DNA from: a virus
IMG/VR virus record: IMGVR_UViG_3300023184_000366
Location: 1 to 31,497 of that record
DNA length: 31,497 bases
Reading direction: 5' to 3' (one strand)
The position numbers and the translations under genes are program-made. Below the pieces are notes generated by a model. It saw nothing but the letters and a program-made list of their open reading frames with translations, made no database searches and was not told where the DNA came from. This document shows positions 20,944 through 27,837 of the stretch, in pieces. Positions within the stretch are counted from its first letter, which is position 1. Every line of letters starts with the position of its first letter.

Positions 20944-22029
20944 ATGGCTTTCCCAGCCCCAACAGGTGGTGCGGTAACAGGAGCAGATCTGTCGTCAATC
21001 ACGACTACTGGTTACTCCTCAGACGCAACACTTTCACCAGCAATTCAGCAAATTTGGTCAAAAGAGATTTTGTTCCAAGCAATGCCAGTCCTTCGTTTTG
21101 AACAGTTCGCTGTCAAGAAGACAGAATTGGGCGTCATGCCAGGACTCACCGTCAACTTTATGCGTTACAACAACCTCACGGTTGGCGATAGCGGTTCAGA
21201 GTTGGTAGAAGGCGTCCGCATGGAACCATCGGCTTTGACTGCTTCGCAGATTCAAATCACCGTGAAAGAACAAGGTAAGTCGGTTGCAGTAACCGAGTTG
21301 CTCTTGAACGCATCATTTGATGACGTTATGGCATCGTCCAGCCGCTTGCTCGGTCGTCACATGGCACAGTCCATGGACGTTCAGGCACGCAACACGCTGT
21401 ACGCCGCAGGCGTTCCATTTGGTGGCGGTTCAGCAGTAGCACCAAGCGTTGTCTTCGGTCGCAAGACCAACGGCAGCACTCGTGGCTCCATTGCTCCATA
21501 CGAGTACTCGGCAGCAGGCTCGGCTTCGGCTCCTGGCTACCTCTCACCAGCAACCATCAAAGACGCAGTTCAGGTCCTTGCTGGTCAAAACATTCCACGC
21601 CTTGGCGACACCTACGTGTGCTTCGTTCACCCAGCCCAGAGCCGCTCGCTCCGTGACTGGCCTGAATTCATTGAAGTCACGAAGTACGCTGCTCCTGGCA
21701 ACTTCATGCTCGGTGAAATCGGTCGTATCTACGACGTAGTGTTCATTGAGACCACGCAAGTTCTTCAGGGTGGCACTGGAATCGTTGACGTAACCCCAGG
21801 TGGTTCAATCAACGATCCAACAGCAACATCATACTCAGCCATGATGATCGGAGACAACGCATTTGGTCAGGCTATTGCCTTGCCAGTTGAACTCCGTGAC
21901 GGTGGCGTCATTGACTTCGGTCGTGAGCATGGTCTTGCTTGGTACGCAATCTGGGGCTTCGGCGTAATCACGCACGAATCCCGAGTGTTGATCAACACCA
22001 AGGGTGGCGCTATTGACGCTAACTTCTAA
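20944..22029 (+). CDS. Major capsid protein, N4-gp56 family
   Basis: This 361-residue protein has the strong site TAGGAGG upstream. LSPAIQQIWSKEIL near residues 30-43, LRFEQFAVKKTELG, GLTVNFMRYNNLTVGD, SELVEGVRMEP, and VAVTELLLNASFDD follow the pattern of the N4-gp56 family of HK97-fold capsid proteins. Codon use is cleaner and GC higher than in the accessory island, as expected for a heavily expressed gene. The N-terminus is short (about 27 residues before the conserved region), without the long delta domain that a maturation protease would remove. The gene sits after scaffold and before a GC-rich stem-loop. Several hundred copies would form the shell. Confidence 0.92.
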   Translation: MAFPAPTGGAVTGADLSSITTTGYSSDATLSPAIQQIWSKEILFQAMPVLRFEQFAVKKTELGVMPGLTVNFMRYNNLTVGDSGSELVEGVRMEPSALTASQIQITVKEQGKSVAVTELLLNASFDDVMASSSRLLGRHMAQSMDVQARNTLYAAGVPFGGGSAVAPSVVFGRKTNGSTRGSIAPYEYSAAGSASAPGYLSPATIKDAVQVLAGQNIPRLGDTYVCFVHPAQSRSLRDWPEFIEVTKYAAPGNFMLGEIGRIYDVVFIETTQVLQGGTGIVDVTPGGSINDPTATSYSAMMIGDNAFGQAIALPVELRDGGVIDFGREHGLAWYAIWGFGVITHESRVLINTKGGAIDANF

Positions 22030-22055
22030 TCTTTAGAAGTAAAATGCAGTAGAGT

Positions 22056-22080
22056 ATGGGGCGGGGGAAACCCGCCCCAT
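22056..22080 (+). terminator. GC-rich 10-bp stem-loop after the capsid gene
   Basis: ATGGGGCGGG pairs perfectly with CCCGCCCCAT around GGAAA, starting 27 bases after the capsid stop. Only ATTC follows, with no T-run. It may end or attenuate transcription, or protect the 3' end of the abundant capsid mRNA. A TAAAAT box at 22040 could also make it a 5' stabilising stem of the next transcript. Confidence 0.65.
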
Positions 22081-22115
22081 ATTCATAAGTAAACTCAAAC
22101 AACTAGGAGACAATG

Positions 22116-22352
22116 ATGGCAACCAAAAAAGACAACGTAAGTCAATTTGTAGAAGTAGACGAAGAAATTCCTGCTGTAGAGGTACAACCCCTTGAAGTGC
22201 AAGCCGATCAAGTAAGTGGTCGTGTAAAAGGCACTTGGCTTATGTTCTGGGGTTCAAACAGTTACGACTTTAAAGATGGTGTGCGCTACAACCTTCCTCG
22301 TGATCTTTATGATTACTTGAAGAAGAGTGGCAATATCTACGACACACTCTAA
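22116..22352 (+). CDS. Small unknown protein after the capsid gene
   Basis: Two ATGs are adjacent. The one at 22116 has AGGAG at 22105-22109 with six bases between, a better spacing than the one at 22113, giving 78 residues. The first 35 residues are acidic and disordered (VEVDEEIPAVEVQPLEVQ). The rest forms a compact basic/aromatic domain (GTWLMFWGSNSYDFKDGVRY, LPRDLYDYLKKSGN). Position suggests a head-completion or capsid-associated accessory protein. No family is recognised. Confidence 0.6.
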   Translation: MATKKDNVSQFVEVDEEIPAVEVQPLEVQADQVSGRVKGTWLMFWGSNSYDFKDGVRYNLPRDLYDYLKKSGNIYDTL

Positions 22353-22365
22353 AGTGTCGGGCAGC

Positions 22366-22395
22366 GTGCTCTGTAAATAAGTATACTTAGAGCAC
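22366..22395 (+). promoter_or_regulatory. Inverted repeat between head genes
   Basis: GTGCTCT (22366-22372) and AGAGCAC (22389-22395) enclose the palindrome AAGTATACTT. The element sits 27 bases before the ATG at 22423. It may be a stem-loop or an operator; there is no T-run. Confidence 0.4.
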
Positions 22396-22422
22396 ATACT
22401 CTCTAGACCCATGAGGTAATCA

Positions 22423-23601
22423 ATGCCTGGTTTTACCGTTCCTAATGCAACCGATTATGCAGGCGGGACCATTGCCTCATTGGACCAGTCAGAGCCAGAC
22501 TCTTTAGACTTCTCAAGTGTTGCTAACGACCGCAATGGTGTAATTAGCGGAGGAGCCTATAGTTCAGTTACTACAGCCGCAAGTAATACCCCTGCGGCTT
22601 ACCTTAACATTGCCTTAGATGCTTCCGAAGTGCGCATTAATGGTGTCTACGGTTCTATCAGTGGCGCAACCCTCATTGTGCCAGCGGCTCCTACTAACAC
22701 AGACGCACGCTTTGACATTCTTGTTGCGTATAACAACACAGGAACATTTCAGTATGCCGTGGTATCGGGCACTGCAAGTTCTACAAACCCTGTGTTTCCA
22801 ACACTTCCAGATACTCAGATTCCTTTGTATGTGGTGTATGTTAAGAACACATTTAATACTTCTAACACCACATCACTTCTTGTAGACAAGCGAACCCTTA
22901 AGTTATCTTCATTAACTCGTACAGGCTCAGGTGCTCCTTCATCAGGATTAGGATCAGTGGGCGATACCTTTGCCACGACTACCACAACGGCTAATGTTGG
23001 ACAATCACAGGTTTATATCAAAACTGGTGCGTCTACTTGGACAACACTTGCTCAATACGTAAACACAGTTTCTACTAATACAGCCAACTCTGTTGTATAC
23101 CGTGACGCAAGTGGCAACTTTGCCGCAGGTGCTGTAACTGCAACATCCTTTACTGGTTCAGGTGCTTCGCTTACAAGTATCCCTGGGTCTGCCCTTAACG
23201 CAGGTTCTGTAGGAACGACACAACTGACAGATGCCTCAGTAACGGTCGCCAAACTGGCTACAGGAACGGCTCGGGCAGGGTTTAACTCCACAAGGGCTAC
23301 TGCTACCATCACAAGTAATAATTACACGGTATCAGTTAATGACCTTGGCAAACTTCTTGAGTTTAACCCCACAGCAGCAAACATGACTGTTACTGTTCCA
23401 GGAACAGGTTTTACTGACGGTGACCGTATTGACCTTCTTGCAATTAACTCCTCTGCTTACACAGTTACTATCCAAGGTGACTCTGGTGTAACGGTAAATG
23501 CTGAGGGTAATAGAAAGACTCTAAAGGCTCAATGGGCTGGAGCCACCCTTATAAACCGTGGAACCAATACGTGGGTGCTTATCGGCAACCTGATCGCCTA
23601 G
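22423..23601 (+). CDS. Fibre-like structural protein, possible head fibre
   Basis: This 392-residue protein has GAGG ahead of the ATG. It is rich in Thr, Ser, Ala and Val and mostly strand-like. The N-terminal 150 residues read as a beta-domain (AYLNIALDASEVRINGVYG, RFDILVAYNNTGTFQYAVVSG, PLYVVYVKN) of the type found at fibre bases. Residues about 215-270 carry the shaft-like NSVVYRDASGNFAAG, TATSFTGSGASLTSIPG and VGTTQLTDASVTVAKLA motifs common to phage tail fibres. The C-terminus (TVPGTGFTDGDRIDLLAINS, then NRGTNTWVLIGNLIA) looks like a small trimeric tip. Its place right after the capsid gene rather than among tail genes suggests a capsid fibre or decoration, though a tail role cannot be ruled out. 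Confidence 0.65.
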   Translation: MPGFTVPNATDYAGGTIASLDQSEPDSLDFSSVANDRNGVISGGAYSSVTTAASNTPAAYLNIALDASEVRINGVYGSISGATLIVPAAPTNTDARFDILVAYNNTGTFQYAVVSGTASSTNPVFPTLPDTQIPLYVVYVKNTFNTSNTTSLLVDKRTLKLSSLTRTGSGAPSSGLGSVGDTFATTTTTANVGQSQVYIKTGASTWTTLAQYVNTVSTNTANSVVYRDASGNFAAGAVTATSFTGSGASLTSIPGSALNAGSVGTTQLTDASVTVAKLATGTARAGFNSTRATATITSNNYTVSVNDLGKLLEFNPTAANMTVTVPGTGFTDGDRIDLLAINSSAYTVTIQGDSGVTVNAEGNRKTLKAQWAGATLINRGTNTWVLIGNLIA

Positions 23602-23605
23602 GGCC

Positions 23606-24709
23606 ATGATTCCAGGAATCGTAGAATCCTCAAGGTGGGTCGCTTCTTTTAGCGATACTTTTAATCGTGCTGATGCTGCAAACATCAATACGAATAACCT
23701 TGAATGGCAAGAGATTATTGGTGACTGGCAAATCTCTTCAAATACGGCATACTCCCCTACGGCTGCTTCCTCTTATCCCCTAGCAGCCATTAACACCTTT
23801 AAAGAAAACACTTCTGTTATTTCATATAATGGCAGTGCAGGTGCTGGCTTTGGTGTTGCTTTTTGGGTAGTTGATTCAAACAATTGGTGGGCAGTAGTTA
23901 GTAACACCACTACAAGTACTTCAACTGGCACAGTTTATTCTTGCCCTAATGGTGGCACACTTTCAGGAACAACCTGTCTTAACACTTGCTACAGCACTTG
24001 CTATGACACTTGCTATGAACAGTGCTGCTCAGGTGGTTCGTGCCCAGGTGGCTTGTCAGGATCATGCGGTGGTGGCGGTTACGCTTTTGGGTGTTATCAA
24101 CCAGGAGGCTGTGGTTGCCCGCCAGGGACCGCAGGAGACGTGTCCACCTGTACATGTTATAGCGATTACCAAGGTGGACCAAGTACCCTTTGCATTGGTA
24201 GCACGTGTGGTTATGGATGTTGGTACAACTGGCCTTTTGCTACGTCTTATGCATTTGCAGGAGGCTGTTATGGTTCCGCCACTAGTGGTGTTGTAGCCGC
24301 AGGTTGGGTGGCGGGAACAGTCACATCCACAAGTAATTGTAACCCTTACTCTTGTAACCCTTACTCTTGTAACCCATACGCATGTAACTCCGCTGCAACT
24401 GCAACAAACAACACCATTACAACGTATGCGCATACTCTAACGTTACTTAGAAAATTAGCAGGAACTGTTTCAGTAGTAGAAACGCAGACGCATGGAGCAG
24501 ACCAAACTACTCCTATCTACTTCACTTCCCTGTCAGTATCCACTGTAGGTAACGTCATTAGTTATTCAGGTTTGCGCAATGGTTCTACAAATGCTTATAC
24601 TGCTACAGCCGTATCTCCTACTAAGGGAACAAAACACGGTATCATAATGGCACCAGTAACGGCGGGTACGCAAGCAAATAGAGTAGACCGATTTGACTAC
24701 AACGGATAG
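23606..24709 (+). CDS. LamG-like protein with a cysteine-rich insertion
   Basis: This 367-residue protein starts four bases after the fibre-like gene. Residues 14-98 (FSDTFNRADAANI, EWQEIIGDWQIS, GAGFGVAFWVVDSNNWWAV) match the start of a concanavalin/LamG-type beta-sandwich. The family's second half appears at about 270-365 (HTLTLLRKLAG, FTSLSVSTVGNVISYSG, GIIMAPVTAG). Between them lies an insertion, residues 113-260, with 22 cysteines and none elsewhere. They are spaced every four residues at 124-140 (CLNTCYSTCYDTCYEQC), then in CGGGG, GCGC and CTCY clusters, and every five in a CNPYS repeat at 245-260. It may bind sugars or form a disulphide- or metal-stabilised surface loop. A virion surface role is inferred from position. 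Confidence 0.65.
   Translation: MIPGIVESSRWVASFSDTFNRADAANINTNNLEWQEIIGDWQISSNTAYSPTAASSYPLAAINTFKENTSVISYNGSAGAGFGVAFWVVDSNNWWAVVSNTTTSTSTGTVYSCPNGGTLSGTTCLNTCYSTCYDTCYEQCCSGGSCPGGLSGSCGGGGYAFGCYQPGGCGCPPGTAGDVSTCTCYSDYQGGPSTLCIGSTCGYGCWYNWPFATSYAFAGGCYGSATSGVVAAGWVAGTVTSTSNCNPYSCNPYSCNPYACNSAATATNNTITTYAHTLTLLRKLAGTVSVVETQTHGADQTTPIYFTSLSVSTVGNVISYSGLRNGSTNAYTATAVSPTKGTKHGIIMAPVTAGTQANRVDRFDYNG
24338..24391 (+). repeat. Three tandem 15-bp repeats in the cysteine-rich loop
   Basis: TGTAACCCTTACTCT occurs twice in tandem (24338-24352 and 24353-24367), followed by a diverged copy TGTAACCCATACGCA and then TGTAACTCC. They encode the C-N-P-Y-S units of the LamG-like protein and suggest expansion by slippage. 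Confidence 0.8.
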
Positions 24710-24718
24710 GAACACAAT

Positions 24719-24871
24719 ATGGAACAACAGTTAACAGCAGAGGAAAGACTTACAATTTGTAAAGGTTGTGAGCGTCTTTTTAAGCCCACAATGACGTGTA
24801 GAGAGTGTGGTTGTTTTATGAAAATTAAAACACATATTAAATCTCAACAGTGCCCAATAGGAAAGTGGTAA
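24719..24871 (+). CDS. 50-residue zinc-ribbon protein
   Basis: The gene is short but clear. It starts 9 bases after the preceding stop and encodes MEQQLTAEERLTICKGCERL and onward. It has CKGC (14-17), CRECGC (27-32) and a final C45 in QQCPIGKW. The CxxC...CxxCxC...K...CPxGKW pattern is that of small phage zinc-binding proteins (DUF6171-like) also seen in cyanophages. The probable fold is a zinc ribbon; its function is unknown. It is likely cotranscribed with the neighbouring small genes. Confidence 0.7.
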   Translation: MEQQLTAEERLTICKGCERLFKPTMTCRECGCFMKIKTHIKSQQCPIGKW

Positions 24872-24875
24872 TAAT

Positions 24876-25193
24876 ATGTCTTATAAAATAATTAAAACAA
24901 GTCTTGGACCTTTGATTGAGAACGAAGGAGGCTTTTACTCCCTGACAGACCACTACGATCTTTTTGACATTATTGAAAAGAATGCAGATTTCATGGTCGC
25001 ATTAAAGCAACACCTTTTGGATACTTCTACAGAGATGCTCAATGAACTCAAAGAAGGTTTTGAAATGGGCGGGGTGCTGCCAGCCAATGGGTTATACGCT
25101 TACCTAAACTCTTTTGGCACATACATACAATTTCTTCAACAACACTGGGGTCCTTACCAGCAAGCATTGACCCAAGCGAAAGCCACACAATGA
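24876..25193 (+). CDS. Unknown small helical protein
   Basis: This 105-residue protein starts four bases after the zinc-ribbon gene. A beta-hairpin-like N-terminus (IIKTSLGPLIENEGGFYSL) is followed by a helical body (LFDIIEKNADFMVALKQHLLD, MLNELKEGFEMGG, YIQFLQQHWGPYQQAL). There are no cysteines and no signal or membrane segment. The neck genes begin just downstream, so a small virion or assembly protein is possible. No family is recognised. The stop overlaps the next gene (ATGA). Confidence 0.55.
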   Translation: MSYKIIKTSLGPLIENEGGFYSLTDHYDLFDIIEKNADFMVALKQHLLDTSTEMLNELKEGFEMGGVLPANGLYAYLNSFGTYIQFLQQHWGPYQQALTQAKATQ

Positions 25194-25345
25194 CACTAAA
25201 ACGACCTATTCCTAAGCCCACGGGAACCGTTGTGGACATCACAAGAGTACGTGGAGTCATGTCACATCGCCGCCGAGAACAACAACCAGAGGTAAACCAA
25301 CCGTCACGAGACTCTACGCCTGGGGCTGGTTCAGGCGATCAGTAA
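25190..25345 (+). CDS. 51-residue basic peptide, unknown
   Basis: The ATG overlaps the preceding TGA by four bases (ATGA), which favours coupled translation. The product is MTLKRPIPKPTGTVVDITRV and onward, with Arg-rich SHRRREQQP in the middle and a disordered polar end (DSTPGAGSGDQ). It is too short to classify. Its reality rests on the ATGA overlap and on filling the gap to the next gene exactly. A candidate -10 box follows. Confidence 0.45.
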   Translation: MTLKRPIPKPTGTVVDITRVRGVMSHRRREQQPEVNQPSRDSTPGAGSGDQ

Positions 25346-25352
25346 TTTGAAG

Positions 25353-25358
25353 TAAACT
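25353..25358 (+). promoter_or_regulatory. Candidate leaderless promoter of the connector genes
   Basis: TAAACT ends 6 bases before the ATG at 25365, with no Shine-Dalgarno between. TTCAGG at 25330 is 17 bases upstream and is a weak -35. Confidence 0.4.
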
Positions 25359-25364
25359 ATAGGC

Positions 25365-26177
25365 ATGGCTATATATTCCGCTGCAATCCTTAATGATGTT
25401 ATGACTGTAGCGAGAAACTACCTTCGTGACTTTCCTCGCTTTTTTCAAGTATCTTTTGATGCTGTAGGGCGTACCTACGAACTAGGGCACCCTAATATTG
25501 ATCAGGACACTATGTGGATTGCCTCCAATGTAGGAGCCTCAGTAACTACTCTTTCCACTTCGCAGTACTCTTTAGATAACCGTAATGGTATTTTGCGACT
25601 TGCTGCAACACCTGCTAATAACGCCAAAATCATGGTGGAGGGTTACCACTATGAATGGGTATCCCCTACCGACCTTGAATTTTATTCCAAACAAGCCATT
25701 GCACAGCATCTTTTTAGTCTTGAAATACCTCTTGAGAACATGTCGGCTCTCATCATTGAAACCATTGGCATTGGAGCCATTGTAGAATCTTTGGGCGCCT
25801 TAATGTCCGAGTTCAGCCGAGACATTGATGTCATGACATCAGAATCCATACATATCCCAGCCAGCCAACGCTTCCGCATGGTTCAAAGCCTGCTTGGATA
25901 CTGGAGCGAGCAATACCAAAAGCAGGCTCGTGCCCTTAACATTGGCATTGACAGAATTGAAATATTTAATCTACGTCGTGTTTCTCGTACCACAAACCGC
26001 TATGTGCCTATCTTTAAGTCCAGAGAACTTGGCGACTATGGTCCTACAGAACGACTCTTTCCAAATAGTGATAAAGAAATTATCCAACTGGAAGAATCAC
26101 CAATTGATAACTTGCGTGAGGATGTATATGTTGATACCGACCCACCAGAGGGTTACGTCAACAATACTTACTTCTAA
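25365..26177 (+). CDS. Putative head-tail connector (neck) protein
   Basis: This 270-residue protein appears to start at the ATG just after a -10 box. It opens with an alpha-helical segment (NDVMTVARNYLRDFPRFFQVS), then strand-rich sequence (LSTSQYSLDNRNGILRLA, AKIMVEGYHYEWVSP), then long helices (FYSKQAIAQHLFSLE, FRMVQSLLGYWSEQYQKQA) and a basic C-terminal arm (NLRRVSRTTNRYVPIF). Helix-rich adaptors with an extended arm follow portal and capsid genes in many phages and dock to the portal ring. No direct family match is claimed. The stop overlaps the next start (TAATGG), tying it to a second neck gene. Confidence 0.55.
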   Translation: MAIYSAAILNDVMTVARNYLRDFPRFFQVSFDAVGRTYELGHPNIDQDTMWIASNVGASVTTLSTSQYSLDNRNGILRLAATPANNAKIMVEGYHYEWVSPTDLEFYSKQAIAQHLFSLEIPLENMSALIIETIGIGAIVESLGALMSEFSRDIDVMTSESIHIPASQRFRMVQSLLGYWSEQYQKQARALNIGIDRIEIFNLRRVSRTTNRYVPIFKSRELGDYGPTERLFPNSDKEIIQLEESPIDNLREDVYVDTDPPEGYVNNTYF

Positions 26178-26713
26178 TGGACCTTAGGCGAGAACTAAGC
26201 CAAATACGACACCATTACCGTGAGTACACAAGGAACTACGGTGAGACGGTTGTCTGGTTTGAGTATCTACCTCATACCACCCCTGCCAGCGCTGGTTCTA
26301 TCTATGATGACGTCTACGACGAAGGCATTGCAGGCTCAGGAGGTAGGAAATACAAAAGTGGTGTAGTCATTCCTGTACTGCTCATTACCGAAACGGAAGA
26401 CCAAAAGAGGGCTATTCCTGAAGGTCGTCAGCCTGTAGAACTCACAAACTTTGTTGCGTCTATTGAAGACTTCAGAAACGCTGGAGTGACTGATCCTTTT
26501 GAGTATCAGTCACATCTCAATGACATGTTTCTTTATGATGGTCGTTACTTCAGTATTGCTACTTACCGTGTGAGGGGACGTTTGCGAGATGACGTTATGG
26601 TTGTTGTGGAAGGCATTGAAGTGTACATAAACCAAGAAATGCCGTTTGATACAGGTCCAGCAGCAATGAACACACAAAACCTGCCTTGGCCTACAACACT
26701 CCCTAATCTTTGA
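26177..26713 (+). CDS. Putative head-closure/neck protein
   Basis: This 178-residue protein overlaps the previous stop. The N-terminus is a basic helix (LRRELSQIRHHYREYTRN). The remainder is a beta-barrel-like domain (YGETVVWFEYLP, GVVIPVLLITETEDQKR, LNDMFLYDGRYFSIATYRVRGRLRDDVMVVVEGIEV) reminiscent of head-completion proteins that carry a long insertion loop. Position between a connector-like gene and the tail-completion genes supports a role at the head-tail junction. No signature is diagnostic, so the call is contextual. Confidence 0.5.
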   Translation: MDLRRELSQIRHHYREYTRNYGETVVWFEYLPHTTPASAGSIYDDVYDEGIAGSGGRKYKSGVVIPVLLITETEDQKRAIPEGRQPVELTNFVASIEDFRNAGVTDPFEYQSHLNDMFLYDGRYFSIATYRVRGRLRDDVMVVVEGIEVYINQEMPFDTGPAAMNTQNLPWPTTLPNL

Positions 26714-26728
26714 TAAACTTAGAATAAT

Positions 26729-26744
26729 CTTAGCGAGCGCTAAG
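26729..26744 (+). promoter_or_regulatory. Stem-loop between the neck genes
   Basis: CTTAGC and GCTAAG can pair around GAGC, giving a 6-bp stem in the 62-base gap before ATG 26776. It is preceded by two possible -10 boxes, TAAACT at 26714 and TAATCT at 26725. No T-run follows, so its purpose is unclear. Confidence 0.4.
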
Positions 26745-26775
26745 GGGTCCAACGCCTAGAACTTAAGGATGCGCC

Positions 26776-27165
26776 ATGATTGGCTATGATTCCCCCATAC
26801 CCTCAAGTTCTAAATCATTTCTGTCAGGCGAGCCTTCCGTACTTACCCGTCTGATGAACCAGACCTTAAACCTTCCAACCATGATGGCTAGTGCCATTGC
26901 AGCGGCTGCCCAAGAGCAGGAAGATATCTTGCGTAAAGCCTACAAGAAGGCTGGACATAAAGAGTTAGCCAACAATGCTTCGGTTACTTACAACGTAATG
27001 GATTCAAAGTTTGAATTTAAGGCTTCTGGTGAAGGTGCCACCACCATTGAGTATGGTGACCTTGGAGAAGTCCCTAACCCAGTAGTGCGTACTACAGCAG
27101 CCCGTTCGGTACACAAGATTGAAAAGTCCATTAAAAAAGCATTAGATAAGAACCTCAAAGTATGA
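26776..27165 (+). CDS. Unknown protein in the tail-completion position
   Basis: This 129-residue protein is preceded by AAGGATG. It has a disordered Ser/Pro-rich start, a helix rich in Ala/Gln/Glu (MMASAIAAAAQEQEDILRKAYKKAG, about 36-60), a strand region (VTYNVMDSKFEFKASGEG) and a basic C-terminal helix (SVHKIEKSIKKALDKNLKV). HK97 gp10-type neck proteins occupy this place, between head-closure and terminator genes, but the sequence does not clearly match. Four bases overlap with the next gene. Confidence 0.5.
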   Translation: MIGYDSPIPSSSKSFLSGEPSVLTRLMNQTLNLPTMMASAIAAAAQEQEDILRKAYKKAGHKELANNASVTYNVMDSKFEFKASGEGATTIEYGDLGEVPNPVVRTTAARSVHKIEKSIKKALDKNLKV

Positions 27166-27797
27166 AAACAGGGTTCCTACTTGCTGAAGACGAGGCTATT
27201 AAACTTCGTTTTTCCAATATCAAGGTATCAGATGACCGTGATGTTAGTCGGGATGTCCAAGTGTTCTTTCGGTACCCTGAAGGGGAGACGGAACGCACGT
27301 ACCCTTTTATCACTATTGAACTTATTGACATTATGCATGCCAAGAACCGCCAGCACTCTGAGGTCACTTTAAACACCCATCGTGCTGGTCACCCTAACAA
27401 TCTCTCGTACTGGCCTAGTACATCCTCTGCAAGTGCTCCTAACCTCTCTGGCAGTGACCTATATAGCACTACAGAGTTCACACCTGTTGATATTCTTTAC
27501 CAAGTTTCTACGTTTACAAGAAGTGCCCTACATGACCGACAACTTGCTTCACAAATGCTTACTACCGTAGTTCCTTTCAGATACGGTTCAATCCTTGTAG
27601 GGGCGGACGGAACGTCCCGAAGATTGGACCTTTTGGACTGGACTACAGCCGACCTTCTAGACCCAGAGGCTGGTTACCGTAAGCGTATCTTCCGTAAAAT
27701 ATACACATTACAAATGAATGCTGAATTAACAACCTCTGCACTAGTCGGACTCAAGAAAGTTCAATCTGTATCAACTACACTTGAACAGACCAATTAA
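27162..27797 (+). CDS. Putative tail terminator/tail completion protein
   Basis: This 211-residue protein overlaps the previous stop (ATGA). It begins with an acidic helix-like stretch, then strands FFRYPEGETERTYPFITIELID, a disordered loop, and TPVDILYQVSTFTRSALHDRQ. That order (paired strands, then a helix following V-xx-Y-x-V-x-x-F) resembles tail-completion proteins that cap the tube. The C-terminus holds KRIFRKIYTLQMNAEL. It lies directly before the sheath gene, the usual site of the terminator in contractile-tail phages. No single residue is diagnostic. Confidence 0.5.
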   Translation: MKTGFLLAEDEAIKLRFSNIKVSDDRDVSRDVQVFFRYPEGETERTYPFITIELIDIMHAKNRQHSEVTLNTHRAGHPNNLSYWPSTSSASAPNLSGSDLYSTTEFTPVDILYQVSTFTRSALHDRQLASQMLTTVVPFRYGSILVGADGTSRRLDLLDWTTADLLDPEAGYRKRIFRKIYTLQMNAELTTSALVGLKKVQSVSTTLEQTN

Positions 27798-27837
27798 TTT
27801 GAAACCCTGTAAGACACCCCTGATTTAGGAGTAAACA

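Noticed and set aside
24338-24391. Tandem 15-bp repeats as a CRISPR-like array
   Set aside because: The repeats are contiguous, without spacers, in frame and encode CNPYS units.
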